Assembly: GCF_000025625.1 (NCBI RefSeq)
Contig: NC_013922.1
Coordinates: forward strand, 1-64,000
Direction of reading: 5' to 3'
DNA from: Natrialba magadii ATCC 43099
GTDB lineage: Archaea > Halobacteriota > Halobacteria > Halobacteriales > Natrialbaceae
DNA: 64,000 nt
Below, piece by piece: positions 1 to 8,744 of the stretch; position 1 is the stretch's first letter, and each line of letters begins with the position of its first letter. The translations under genes and the position numbers were made by a program. Under the pieces are notes generated by a model that was given only the letters and a program-made list of their open reading frames with translations, had not been told where the DNA came from and did not search any database.

Positions 1-25
1 GTTACTCACTTCTCTCTAGTTCTAG

Positions 26-62
26 AACACACATGTTGAATACAACGAACAGCATGTGTGTT
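26..62. repeat. Perfect 10-bp inverted repeat
   Basis: AACACACATG at 26-35 is matched by its exact reverse complement at 53-62, with 17 bases between. It lies at the far side of the candidate origin from orc1. It could be an outer origin element or the terminator of a gene to the left of the window. Confidence 0.6.
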
Positions 63-279
63 GGAGTAGTACACCACTCGAAACGGACGTTTTGCCGTAG
101 AGAGAACGTGTCGACAGCCTGGTGAGGGGGGACACACCACCCTCGCGTTTGTAACGCTGTATGGCTAGGGGGGTTCTGTTTTGCAACACACCTATGTCGC
201 GAGTGAAAAATCCGCCAGGTTACCGGTCATATTCTCCGAAATCTGGGGATCAGTCAGACCCTCCCCCACCCTTTCGGCG

Positions 280-300
280 TTACATCCGCGACGGGGGTGT
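280..300 (+). repeat. ORB-like origin repeat, copy 1
   Basis: Twenty-one bases are identical to copy 2 at 464-484. The repeat has a TTACATCCGCGA core followed by CGGGGGTGT. The G-run at the 3' side is the feature shared with haloarchaeal origin recognition boxes. The body is not the common oriC1 box, so it may be specific to this Orc1 paralogue. Confidence 0.6.
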
Positions 301-463
301 GTGTCCCGAACGGCTCGTCGTTCGTCCGGCGCGTCAGACATCGGTGCTAGTTTTGTCGCTCAGTGGGCGTGGATTCTACACCGATCTTCGTTCACACGCT
401 GCTTTCGGAACCGGATTCAAAACGGGCATCTTTGGCCTTCGATTGGACTGCAGTCTTGCGAAT

Positions 464-484
464 TTACATCCGCGACGGGGGTGT
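464..484 (+). repeat. ORB-like origin repeat, copy 2
   Basis: Exact match to copy 1 in the same orientation, 184 bp further along. One more upstream T is shared with copy 3. Confidence 0.6.
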
Positions 485-612
485 CGGTGTCGGCGCCACA
501 GTGACCGCTACTTGTTGCTTTCCACACGGCAGTTAGAAGCGCGAGGGCGGCTATTTCATCGCTCGCGCCTGAATCGGCGTGTTATGGCGGATACAGTCTC
601 GAACACATGCTA

Positions 613-625
613 TTTACATCCGCGA
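613..625 (+). repeat. ORB-like origin repeat, partial copy 3
   Basis: The 13-bp TTTACATCCGCGA core is conserved but the G-run is missing. It lies just upstream of the TATA-like box of orc1 (638-646), so binding here could link origin occupancy to orc1 expression (inference). Confidence 0.45.
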
Positions 626-637
626 TCGATCTCCATA

Positions 638-646
638 CCTTTATTT
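638..646 (+). promoter_or_regulatory. TATA-like box of orc1
   Basis: CCTTTATTT lies 31-39 bases before the chosen orc1 ATG, the spacing expected for a short-leader or leaderless haloarchaeal transcript. It is directly preceded by the partial origin repeat at 613-625. Confidence 0.45.
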
Positions 647-676
647 CAGTCCAGTTGGAAGACACCCGGTACTGCA

Positions 677-2026
677 ATGTCCGCCAACGACGATCGCGAC
701 CCACTCTTTCGGTACGACGATCCGGTCTTTGCCGACGAGCGATTGCTCGAAATCACGCATCTGCCCGGTCCGGACCGCATCGTCGGCCGGGACGAACAGA
801 TGCAACGGGTAGCGGACGCCCTGAATCCGGCCATCTTCGGGAGCGAGCCCAACCACCTGTTCATCTTCGGCAAGACCGGGACCGGCAAGTCGCTCATTTC
901 GCGCTCGGTGACAAAGCGCGTGATCAGCGAAGCACGCCGGGACGACGTGACGGTAAAGTACGCCTTCATCGACTGTGGCGAACAGAACACCGAAGCCTCG
1001 ATCATCAAGACGATCGCCCAACTCGTCAACGACTCGAGTGAAAGCGGGATCACGGTTCCCGACCGCGGCCTCGGAACCGGCGACTACTACAAGCGCCTCT
1101 GGCAGGCCGTCGACCGCTGTACTGACGTGACGATCGTTATTCTGGATGAGATCGACATGCTCGAGGACGACGAAGTCCTCCGCAAACTCTCGCGTGCGGG
1201 CGAGAACCGTCGCATTTCGGACTCGAGTATCGGGATCATCGGCATCTCGAACAAGATCGACTTTCCGGACCATCTCTCCGAGCGCGTCAAGTCGAGTCTT
1301 TCGCGGGACGAACTCGTCTTCTCGCCGTACGATGCAAATCAGCTCGTCGAAATCCTCGAGAAGCGCCGCGACGCGTTCCACGACGGCGTGCTCTCCGGTG
1401 ACGTAATCCCACTCACGGCCGCGCTCGCGGCACAGGAACATGGAGACGCGCGGAAGGCAATCGACATCCTGCGGAACGCGGGTCGGATTGCGAAGAAGCA
1501 GAACGCGACGCGCGTGACGGCGGATCACGTCCGCGACGCGAAGGAGAAGACCGAGGCCGACCGGTTCAACGAACTCATCGAGGGCTCCCCACAGCAGGCC
1601 AAAGCGATTCTGTACTCGCTGACGCTGCTCACCGAGAACAGCACGGAAAAGGAGTTCCCGACGAAGATCATCTACAACCAGTATAAGGAGGTCGCGAACC
1701 GACTCGACTTCGACGTGCTCTCCGAGCGCCGGGTCCAGGAAATCCTCCAGGAGCAGAACTTCCTCAACGTCATTCAGTCCGAACGCGAGGGGCGGGGACG
1801 CGGGCGCGGGGCGCACGCGAAACATCGACTCCTCGAGAACCCGTCGATAGTCAAGAAGGTGCTGCTGCGAGATTCGCGACTCGCGCCGCTGGAAGAGGGT
1901 GGTCGTGATGCAGGCGAGTCCGAGACGGACGGCGAACGCACGGGGAAGAACGATTCAACTGACGAACACGAGAGAGCGGAGGAGTCGGGGTCCGACGAAC
2001 AGTCGAGTGTCGGCCACTGGTCGTAA
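677..2026 (+). CDS. orc1: Orc1/Cdc6 family replication initiator
   Basis: Archaeal initiator AAA+ ATPase of 449 residues that binds origin repeats and loads the MCM helicase. Walker A is GKTGTGKS (about 65-72), Walker B is VILDEID (154-160), sensor 1 is GISNK (about 189-193), and sensor 2 lies in GDARKAIDILRNAG (256-269). A winged-helix DNA-binding region follows at about 290-400. The last 45 residues are an acidic tail. The ATG at 677 is chosen because the family N-terminus starts here and a TATA-like stretch (638-646) sits about 35 bases upstream; the frame is open further 5' but that part has no protein-like character. The ORB-like repeats upstream are its probable target. Confidence 0.93.
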   Translation: MSANDDRDPLFRYDDPVFADERLLEITHLPGPDRIVGRDEQMQRVADALNPAIFGSEPNHLFIFGKTGTGKSLISRSVTKRVISEARRDDVTVKYAFIDCGEQNTEASIIKTIAQLVNDSSESGITVPDRGLGTGDYYKRLWQAVDRCTDVTIVILDEIDMLEDDEVLRKLSRAGENRRISDSSIGIIGISNKIDFPDHLSERVKSSLSRDELVFSPYDANQLVEILEKRRDAFHDGVLSGDVIPLTAALAAQEHGDARKAIDILRNAGRIAKKQNATRVTADHVRDAKEKTEADRFNELIEGSPQQAKAILYSLTLLTENSTEKEFPTKIIYNQYKEVANRLDFDVLSERRVQEILQEQNFLNVIQSEREGRGRGRGAHAKHRLLENPSIVKKVLLRDSRLAPLEEGGRDAGESETDGERTGKNDSTDEHERAEESGSDEQSSVGHWS

Positions 2027-2289
2027 CGAGACCATCGTTACGGTAGAGTTGGCTCACGTGGTACTCGTATTATGCTGTACACGCACGTCAGATCTCATTC
2101 ACCAGATCCAAATTCAGTGGATGTGGTTCACTTATAAACCAGACTCTTCCCGTTTATGGAGTGGTCGTGACAGGATGTTTGAGTACAGCCAGTGGGACTG
2201 ACTGCTGGGGGGGAACGCAACTGCCCGAGTACACCTGTATCCCTCACCGCAACCGCGTTGATTTTCAGTCTTCGCTCCTCACTCCGGGT

Positions 2290-3573
2290 ATGAACAGTGT
2301 CGACGCGGCCGGGCTCGGCATCGGCGACGAGCATCCGCCGCGGATCATGGGTGTGTTGAACGTCAGCGAGGAATCCCCCTACGATCCGAGCGTCTACGAC
2401 GACCCCGGCGAGGCTGCCCAGTACGTCGACGAGGAACTGATCGGTGAAGGCGCGGACATCGTCGACATCGGCCTCGAGTCCGCGAACAAACGCTTCGACG
2501 TACTCTCAGCCGAGGAGGAACTCGAGCGTCTCCACATTGCACTCGAGACCATCGAGAGCGTCTCCGGTGACGCAATCTTTTCGATCGAGACGCGCTACCA
2601 CGAGGTCGCCGAGGAGGCGCTCTCGCAGGGCTTCGACATGGTCAACGATATCGCGGGCTTTGCCGACCCCGACATGCCGACGGTCTGTGTGGAGTACGAC
2701 GCTGCCGTCGCGAAGATGGCGAGTCCGCCAGATCTCGAGCGCCCAGGCGCGGTCGAGGAAACTGACTGGGCGGCTCGAAAGTCGCCTGACTGGGCGACAC
2801 AGGCCGACTACGTCGATCAGGTTTACGAGGCGCTGAAACAGAACGGTCTCACGGACAAGACGATTATCGACCCCGCGTTTGGCGGCTGGAGCGAGGCACA
2901 GACGCTCGCGGACGACCAGGAGACGTTCCGCCGCCTTCGGGAGTTTCGCGCTCTCGGCCAGCCGATGCTGGTCTCGATCAACCGGAAGAACTTCCTCGGC
3001 TCGATTGCAGACCGCGAGACCGAAGAACGACTCCCCGTCAGCCTCGCAGCGACCTCGATGGCGGTCGAACGCGGCGCACACGTCATCCGAACCCACGACG
3101 TGGCCGAGACGCGTGACGCAGCGCTCATTGGGTCGGCGTTTTCCGAGCGTGCGAGCGTCTCCACCGGCTCGGTGACCGTCTCACGCCTCGACACTCACAC
3201 CTCGCGGACGTTCGAACGCCAGCTTCGAGAGCGCGGTGTCGACCCTGAACTCGTGGGCACGGTACAGCCACAGGTACTCGAGTTCACCGGACTCTCGTCG
3301 AGTCAGTTTGACGAGCTTACAGCGGCGGTCGAGACGGTTCGTGGGGAAGTGACAGCCACTGGTTGCCAGGATGACAGTGGCAGTGGTAATAGCCCTGACG
3401 GGGACGGTGTTGGGAACGGTTCCGGAGGGAACATTTCGGTGCAGCGAACAGTCGACGAGGAGACGATTTTGCTCGGCTCGACGGATTCAATAAGTGCTGT
3501 TTCCGCACGGCTTGCGGCCTCAGATGGCGAAATTGAACCGATCGGTGACGAACTCGACAATCTGCTGCAGTAA
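2290..3573 (+). CDS. Dihydropteroate synthase-like protein
   Basis: 427-residue protein of the pterin-binding TIM-barrel family (FolP), which condenses hydroxymethyl-dihydropterin pyrophosphate with a p-aminobenzoate-type amine. Recognisable motifs are MGVLNVSEES near the N-terminus (usual form N-x-TPDSF), DIGLESAN (usual DIGGESTRPG), MVNDIAGF (usual INDVSG), SINRKNFLG (usual SRK-F) and IRTHDVAET near residue 275. An extra C-terminal domain follows, with a Gly/Ser/Asp-rich linker at about 370-390. Several pterin-pocket motifs are altered, so this may be an archaeal DHPS-related protein rather than a classical FolP. The MptE-like gene that follows supports a pterin role. ATG 2290 is the start nearest the conserved barrel. 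Confidence 0.8.
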   Translation: MNSVDAAGLGIGDEHPPRIMGVLNVSEESPYDPSVYDDPGEAAQYVDEELIGEGADIVDIGLESANKRFDVLSAEEELERLHIALETIESVSGDAIFSIETRYHEVAEEALSQGFDMVNDIAGFADPDMPTVCVEYDAAVAKMASPPDLERPGAVEETDWAARKSPDWATQADYVDQVYEALKQNGLTDKTIIDPAFGGWSEAQTLADDQETFRRLREFRALGQPMLVSINRKNFLGSIADRETEERLPVSLAATSMAVERGAHVIRTHDVAETRDAALIGSAFSERASVSTGSVTVSRLDTHTSRTFERQLRERGVDPELVGTVQPQVLEFTGLSSSQFDELTAAVETVRGEVTATGCQDDSGSGNSPDGDGVGNGSGGNISVQRTVDEETILLGSTDSISAVSARLAASDGEIEPIGDELDNLLQ

Positions 3574-3762
3574 GAGAAAGCTTATACCGAAGGCTTCGAA
3601 ATGAAAGAGTGGACGCCGGGCGGCCTCCCGGGTAGGGGTACTTTGGAGGCGACTCCCCGGCCCACAACTCAGAATTATTGGGACACTACGTTGCACAGTG
3701 ACGACGCTGTCGGGTAACCGAACGACACAAACCGCCAGCAACCGAGTCTCCGACAACCGACA

Positions 3763-4461
3763 ATGGAGTTCGAGACCTGGGAACCCGTCTACGATACTAT
3801 CTGCCGAGACTTCGGCTATCCCCGCGAGGGAGACGAACAAGCCCGTGACATCCTCGCCTCGCTCACCACGTCGTTCGACCTCGCACACCTCGCCGCGGTC
3901 GACGACGCCACCGTTGCCATCGCCGGTGCCGGCCCCTCACTCGAGACGGAGGGGGCACTCGAGTCCGCTCGTGAAGCCGATGTGGTTATCGCGGCGTCGA
4001 CGGCTGCCGACGTGCTTGCCGCCCACGATATCCCGGTCGACTGTATGGTGACCGACCTGGACAAGAACCCGGAGACAGTGACACAGCTCACGGCGGCCGG
4101 CGTGCCGGTAGCGGTCCACGCTCACGGCGACAATATCCCCGCCATTCGGCGCGTCGTTCCCGACTGTGACGACGAGTTCGTCCTCCCGACGACGCAGGCT
4201 GCGCCGAGCGGGCCAGTACGGAATTTCGGCGGCTTTACGGACGGTGACCGGGCCGCGTTTCTCGCGGATCACCTCGGTGCGGCCCGCCTCGTCTTCGTCG
4301 GCTGGGATTTCGACGACGAGTCCGTGGATGCGGTGAAGGCGGACAAACTCGAGTGGGCCGAGCGACTACTGTACTGGCTCGAACAGCGCCGCGGCGAGCG
4401 GTTTGCGGTGCTCGACGAGCGGCGTGCCGAGATCGACGTGAGCGCGCTGGGGTTCGAGTGA
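3763..4461 (+). CDS. MptE-like 6-hydroxymethylpterin pyrophosphokinase (DUF115 family)
   Basis: 232 residues that resemble the archaeal 6-hydroxymethyl-7,8-dihydropterin pyrophosphokinase MptE, the non-orthologous replacement of bacterial FolK. It would make the diphosphate substrate used by the DHPS-like protein encoded just upstream. The nucleotide-binding signature GAGPSLE is at about 50-56, with DCMVTDLDKNPE (about 88-99) and a HAHGDN segment (about 118-123), the pattern seen in DUF115 proteins. It lies 189 bases after the DHPS-like gene on the same strand, with a TATA-like stretch AGCTTATACC around 3588-3597. Assignment is by motif memory. Confidence 0.78.
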   Translation: MEFETWEPVYDTICRDFGYPREGDEQARDILASLTTSFDLAHLAAVDDATVAIAGAGPSLETEGALESAREADVVIAASTAADVLAAHDIPVDCMVTDLDKNPETVTQLTAAGVPVAVHAHGDNIPAIRRVVPDCDDEFVLPTTQAAPSGPVRNFGGFTDGDRAAFLADHLGAARLVFVGWDFDDESVDAVKADKLEWAERLLYWLEQRRGERFAVLDERRAEIDVSALGFE

Positions 4462-4643
4462 TTCAGAGGTGGTGGTGGGTGGCCATGGAGCGGTCGAACG
4501 CCTGGGTGAGCGACCGGCTATCTACTGGCAACTGACTGGCAATTGACTGGCAACTGAACCAGTAGCCCGACTAATAGGTGCGGGCCCACCGACGGCGGTG
4601 GACTGCGCCCCAGACACAGAACTCGATGTAACTGAATCGGTGT

Positions 4644-4859
4644 TCACTCGATACGATACGTCACGACATCTGTACAGCCACACGTCGGACACTCGGTGTC
4701 GGGCGTCTCCGTCGTCCGCCCGCACCGGCGACACTCCTCGATGGTCGTCACGCCATCGGATCCAAGTAGAACCGATTTGACTGCCGCTCGCACTGATCGC
4801 CCCGTACTCGAGTTCGCGTTCGAATTCGATTTCGATCCCCGCTGATGCTGTCTCGGCAT
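4644..4859 (-). CDS. Small zinc-ribbon protein
   Basis: 71 residues: a Ser/Asn-rich N-terminus followed by CRRCG and CPTCG (two CxxC knuckles 13 residues apart) at the C-terminus. This is the layout of the many haloarchaeal CPxCG-type mini zinc-finger proteins, most of unknown function. The start ATG at 4859 gives a short basic lead. It stands alone between mptE-like and cetZ. Confidence 0.65.
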   Translation of the reverse strand: MPRQHQRGSKSNSNANSSTGRSVRAAVKSVLLGSDGVTTIEECRRCGRTTETPDTECPTCGCTDVVTYRIE

Positions 4860-5202
4860 ATCACGTCGATCAGTTGTATCATAGTTCGTTATTGTTCGAC
4901 TACGATGACTGACATGGATGGAAACCAGTCATCGACTCGAAGGGAGGCGTAACGGTATCTTCGAATGCACCACATACTGCGGTCGAGACGGAGTCAAACG
5001 GTCGTTTCGTGCTGTACTGTGGATGCGTGGTCGCCGGTGTCGCCGAACGCCTGGCCGCTTCGCTGGCAGTGTCGTTGGAATCAGTGGTGGTGAACACCAG
5101 AGACGATTCGTCGAGAACTCGAGTCCACACTCGAATGCGAAATCCGTCGTGGACTGCTGTATCGAATACTGCTGTGTCGACCGTCAGTCGGTTGGTTCTG
5201 CG
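4860..5202. other. Intergenic stretch, no gene seen
   Basis: About 340 bases between the divergently placed zinc-ribbon start and the cetZ stop. Open frames here are extensions of or shadows from cetZ. It presumably carries the zinc-ribbon promoter and the cetZ 3' end; no clear hairpin or repeat was seen. Confidence 0.4.
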
Positions 5203-6381
5203 TCAGAACAGTGCATCGAGTTCGCCGCCCGTGTCGACCAGCGAGGCGAAGTCGTCCTGTGCTCGTGCGCGGACGTTTTCGGTGGTTTCCTGGGCCTCGA
5301 TGGCGACCTGCTGAAGCTGGTCGATCCGCGGGACGTCGGTAACACCCGAGAGGAGGACGACCGCGCCGACCTCGTCCTCGCCAGGGAGTGGGTAGTCACC
5401 GCCACGGATCTCCATGCTGCCGGTCTCGTCTTCGAGCCACTGGCGGCCGCGCTCGACGCCCTTTCGATTCAGGTGTTCCGGTGGGCCAGTCGCGACGACG
5501 AGACCACGGTCGGCGCTTGCGGCATCTGCTGGGAGGGTAAGTCTGCCGAGCGTCGACTTGCGGACGAGGCTCGTCATGCGATTCGTTGCGGTGCCCTCGT
5601 CGAACTCCGTCTCGGAGCGCAGCGACGAGAGGAGACCACTCGAGTCGTCCTCGATGACTTCGCTGGCGTAGCCGATCGTCGAGATGCCGTTCCCGTTCCC
5701 GTTCCCGTTGCCGAGCGTGTTGATAATCTCCGAAGAGTCGACGACGCTCTCGGCGACGTGGTCGCCGTGGCCGACTTCGCCGGCTGCGAATAGCAGTCCG
5801 AAGCGCTCGACGATTTCCCGGTTGATCCGATCGTAGCCGCTGCCGACGGACTCGCCGGCGCTGCGCCAGGCGTCGTTGTCGAAGACGAGGAGATTGTCGA
5901 CTTCGTGGACGAAGGTTTTGAACGACCGCGCGGCGTTGAGGGTGTAGATACCACCCTCGTCGGTGCCGGGGAGGATACCGAGGCCGTAGACGGGCTCGGT
6001 GTAGATGCGCTTCAGGTGTTGGGCGAGTACGGGTGCACCGCCCGAGCCGGTGCCACCGCCCATTCCGGCGACGATCAGGAACGCGTCGATCTCGTGGACC
6101 TGAATGCGATCGATCGCACCCTGGATCTCGTCGATATCTGCCTCGGTGACTTCCGCGCCGAGTTCGTTGTCCGCTCCAACGCCGTGACCTTTCACGCGCG
6201 CCTGGCCGATCAGAACACGATTCTTCTGTGGAACGCGATCGAGTCCCTGCAGATCCGTCGTCGCGGAGTTGACCGCGATTGCGGCCTCGACGAAACTGTT
6301 GTCGATGGCGCTGTCGTACGCCAGGAACTCGTCGACGATCTTTCCGCCTGCTTGCCCAAAGCCGATGAGTGCGAGCTTCAT
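5203..6381 (-). CDS. cetZ: CetZ family tubulin/FtsZ-like GTPase
   Basis: 392-residue cytoskeletal GTPase of the archaeal CetZ family, which controls cell shape and motility rather than division in Haloferax. It begins MKLALIGFGQAGGKIVDEF, the usual CetZ N-terminus. The tubulin signature GGGTGSGG is at 108-115 and a T5-like NNLL/DN region lies near 160-170. A short Gly-Asn repeat (GNGNGNGN) sits in a loop at about 225. The ATG at 6381 is chosen because the canonical start falls there; 54 further open codons upstream look non-coding. Which CetZ paralogue it is cannot be told by eye. Confidence 0.92.
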   Translation of the reverse strand: MKLALIGFGQAGGKIVDEFLAYDSAIDNSFVEAAIAVNSATTDLQGLDRVPQKNRVLIGQARVKGHGVGADNELGAEVTEADIDEIQGAIDRIQVHEIDAFLIVAGMGGGTGSGGAPVLAQHLKRIYTEPVYGLGILPGTDEGGIYTLNAARSFKTFVHEVDNLLVFDNDAWRSAGESVGSGYDRINREIVERFGLLFAAGEVGHGDHVAESVVDSSEIINTLGNGNGNGNGISTIGYASEVIEDDSSGLLSSLRSETEFDEGTATNRMTSLVRKSTLGRLTLPADAASADRGLVVATGPPEHLNRKGVERGRQWLEDETGSMEIRGGDYPLPGEDEVGAVVLLSGVTDVPRIDQLQQVAIEAQETTENVRARAQDDFASLVDTGGELDALF

Positions 6382-6749
6382 GATTGTCTCTCGTGGCCGC
6401 TCTCCACCCGGTTGGCCGCCGTTTTCGTGCAGCGACTGCGACACCGGGGTGTGAACGGGTGCCACAGAACGACAGTGATCAGTTTCGGCTATTGTTATGG
6501 CCGCCATACGAATGGAGGAAAGAGACTCAGTAATCGAATACACTCATGAGTTCATGATAGTCACTGATTAACGACGGTCTGATTCGGCCCAATTCACGGT
6601 CACTCGAGTCGAGTGTCAGTGTCAGTGTCAGTGTCAGTGTCAGTGTCAGTGTCAGGTGTGCGGGTTGATGACTACCAGTCTGTGGCGTGACATGGATCTA
6701 TCGCTGTGAAAGTAAGTCCTATACATCGTGGTTGCGTATCAACCGAGAT
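6382..6749. other. Divergent promoter region cetZ / binding-protein gene
   Basis: 368 bases between two divergent genes. It contains seven perfect copies of a hexamer (6612-6653) and otherwise no gene. Promoters for both flanking genes must lie here; I did not find an unambiguous TATA box. Confidence 0.45.
6612..6653. repeat. Hexanucleotide tandem repeat (AGTGTC)7
   Basis: Seven uninterrupted copies of AGTGTC, about 100 bases upstream of the solute-binding lipoprotein gene. Copy number of such tracts is prone to slippage, so it could vary between strains and tune the downstream promoter (inference). Confidence 0.9.
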
Positions 6750-8549
6750 ATGAAACGGGTCGCTCCGTCGGTGACACGACGGTCCCTCCTTGCCGGCGCA
6801 AGCGGTGTCGGGTTGAGCGCACTCGCCGGGTGCTCGGAGCGATTCTGGTCGCGAGCGGAGAACACGGGCCCTGATCAGGTCGAACTCACGATTAAGACGG
6901 TCCCTGCCGACGACGACGCGATCGCGGCGACGATCATGAGTCAACTTCGCGAAAATTTCCAGGCCGCTGGCATCGATGCGACCCACGAGCCGATCGCCGA
7001 AGCGGAACTGTACCGTGACGTTCTCATCGACGGCGATTACGACGTCTTCGTCCTCAAACATGCCGGACTCGACGAGTACGACGCCCTCCATGGACTGCTT
7101 CACTCGCAGTTTGTCACCGAACGGGGCTGGCAGAATCCGTTCCAGTTCTCCGATATTCACGCAGACGAGTTGCTCGACGAGCAACGGGCAACTGACAGGG
7201 CAGAGCGCGAAGAGACACTGACTGAACTGTTCAACTATCTGTTAGAGACGGTGCCGTTCACCGTCGTCGCCTACCCCGACCGCCTCGGCGGTACTCGCGA
7301 GACACTCTCGGTCTCACGACCACCGCGGCGCGCAATCGAAATCATCGATATTCTCTCACAGGAGTTCGAGGATGGCCCCTTCGACCGGCCGCTCGAACTC
7401 GGCATCTACGGTGAGGCGCTGACGGACCGATTGAATCCTCTCATCGTCGACCGTAACCGAGTGCAGGGGTTGATGGAATTACTGTACGACCCGCTCGCCC
7501 GCCAGTCACTAACTGACGAGTCAGAGCCGGGCGAGCCAGCGACGTACAGCCCGTGGCTCGCCGAAGAAATCGAGTGGGACGAGGAGAGTTCGCTCACCGC
7601 GACGGTGACGCTTCGTTCTGACCTTCACTGGCACGATGGCGAACCGCTCGATGCCGACGACGTCGATTTCACGTTTCGGTTCCTCGGGGATACGTCCCTC
7701 GGAGCCGTCGATGGAACGATCCCGGCACCCCGGTATCGGGACAGACAGACGCTTATCGACGACAGTGATCGGATCGAGGTGCTCGACGATCGAACAGTTG
7801 TGCTCCCGTTCGGCTCTACCGCTCGCCCGGCTGCGACGCGTATCCTCTCGGTCCCGATCCTGCCCCAGCACATCTGGGAGCCACTATCCGAGGTCATCGC
7901 CGAGCGCCAAACCAGGGCACTCGTCCACGACAACGAGGAACCAGTCGGCTCCGGTCTCTTCGAACTCGTCGAAACATCGGCGGACGAACTCGTCCTCGAG
8001 CCGTTCGAAGATCACGTGCTTCGCTCGTCTACTGTTCCAAATCGCCCCAGTATCCTGGAACACTTCTCGCAGTTCGAGGGCATTCGATACCGAATTGATC
8101 CGAACGTCGGTGCCATGCTCGACGCGCTCGAAGACGGAGAGATCGATGTCACGGCCGGTGCAGTCCCTCCCGACTCGGCCGCACAACTCACCGATGCAGA
8201 CGATGTCTCGATGGTCACCACCTCGACGAGTTCGTTCTACATGGTCGGGTACAACATCCACCACCCCGAACTCGGCAATCCAAACTTCCGACAGATCGTC
8301 TCACAGTTAATCGACCGCGAGTATGTCGTCTCTGAGTTCTTCAACGGCTTTGCATCAGAACCCACACGGAGCACTGGACTCTTTGGCTATCAGCAGTACA
8401 GTCAGGACGACGCTACCCTCGAGGGCACTACATCGACCAACCCCATCTCGGTATTCCCGGGATCTGACGGCGAAATCGATCCCGAACGCGTCAGGCAACT
8501 GTTCACCGAGGCCGGCTACCAGTACGACGATGACGTGTTACTCGAGTAA
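6750..8549 (+). CDS. Circularly permuted family-5 (peptide-type) solute-binding lipoprotein
   Basis: 599-residue exported protein with a Tat signal (RR at 10-11) and lipobox ending LAGC (Cys28). Its parts are those of the SBP_bac_5 (DppA/OppA) family but in swapped order. Residues 43-185 (LTIKTVP, LRENFQAAGIDATHEP, DYDVFVLKHAG, ADELLDEQRATDRAERE) match what normally ends such proteins. Residues 213-599 start with the normal N-terminal part (LELGIYGEALTDRLNPL, ELLYDPLAR, WHDGEPLDADDVDFTFRFL) and stop at LFTEAGYQYDDD, exactly where the usual C-terminal part would begin. No permease or ATPase gene is adjacent. ATG 6750 starts directly at the Tat signal. Ligand unknown. Confidence 0.85.
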   Translation: MKRVAPSVTRRSLLAGASGVGLSALAGCSERFWSRAENTGPDQVELTIKTVPADDDAIAATIMSQLRENFQAAGIDATHEPIAEAELYRDVLIDGDYDVFVLKHAGLDEYDALHGLLHSQFVTERGWQNPFQFSDIHADELLDEQRATDRAEREETLTELFNYLLETVPFTVVAYPDRLGGTRETLSVSRPPRRAIEIIDILSQEFEDGPFDRPLELGIYGEALTDRLNPLIVDRNRVQGLMELLYDPLARQSLTDESEPGEPATYSPWLAEEIEWDEESSLTATVTLRSDLHWHDGEPLDADDVDFTFRFLGDTSLGAVDGTIPAPRYRDRQTLIDDSDRIEVLDDRTVVLPFGSTARPAATRILSVPILPQHIWEPLSEVIAERQTRALVHDNEEPVGSGLFELVETSADELVLEPFEDHVLRSSTVPNRPSILEHFSQFEGIRYRIDPNVGAMLDALEDGEIDVTAGAVPPDSAAQLTDADDVSMVTTSTSSFYMVGYNIHHPELGNPNFRQIVSQLIDREYVVSEFFNGFASEPTRSTGLFGYQQYSQDDATLEGTTSTNPISVFPGSDGEIDPERVRQLFTEAGYQYDDDVLLE

Positions 8550-8744
8550 CTGCCGTCGCGACCGGGCGACTGGATCGCCCGTCCGATTCCGCCTGACTCG
8601 CTGACGTCTCGAGTCCCATCTGCGCCGCTCGTCGCTTTCGGTGAATCATGCACTGGACTGGTGTGGGGTGACTCGCAATTGCCGATGGCACTGACTCAGG
8701 ACCGGTCGCTATTAATGTGCTCCAGCCCTAGTTACTAGTCCCGC

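Larger units (their letters stand above)
1..676. other. Candidate replication origin region upstream of orc1/cdc6
   Basis: This 676-base stretch has no convincing gene of its own. It holds two exact copies and one partial copy of a direct repeat ending in a G-run (280-300, 464-484, 613-625), several other G- or C-runs (125-131, 165-170, 261-268) and a perfect 10-bp inverted repeat (26-35 with 53-62). Haloarchaeal origins characteristically lie beside an orc1/cdc6 gene and carry origin recognition boxes with a G-string. The origin call is inferred from this context; no replication data can be read from sequence. Confidence 0.65.

Noticed and set aside
641-1825. 394-residue frame antisense to orc1
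   Set aside because: It mirrors the orc1 gene in a GC-rich genome; the plus strand has clear Walker motifs and family match.
4918-5793. 291-residue plus-strand frame over the cetZ 3' part
   Set aside because: Antisense to cetZ with Arg/Cys-rich composition and no family match.
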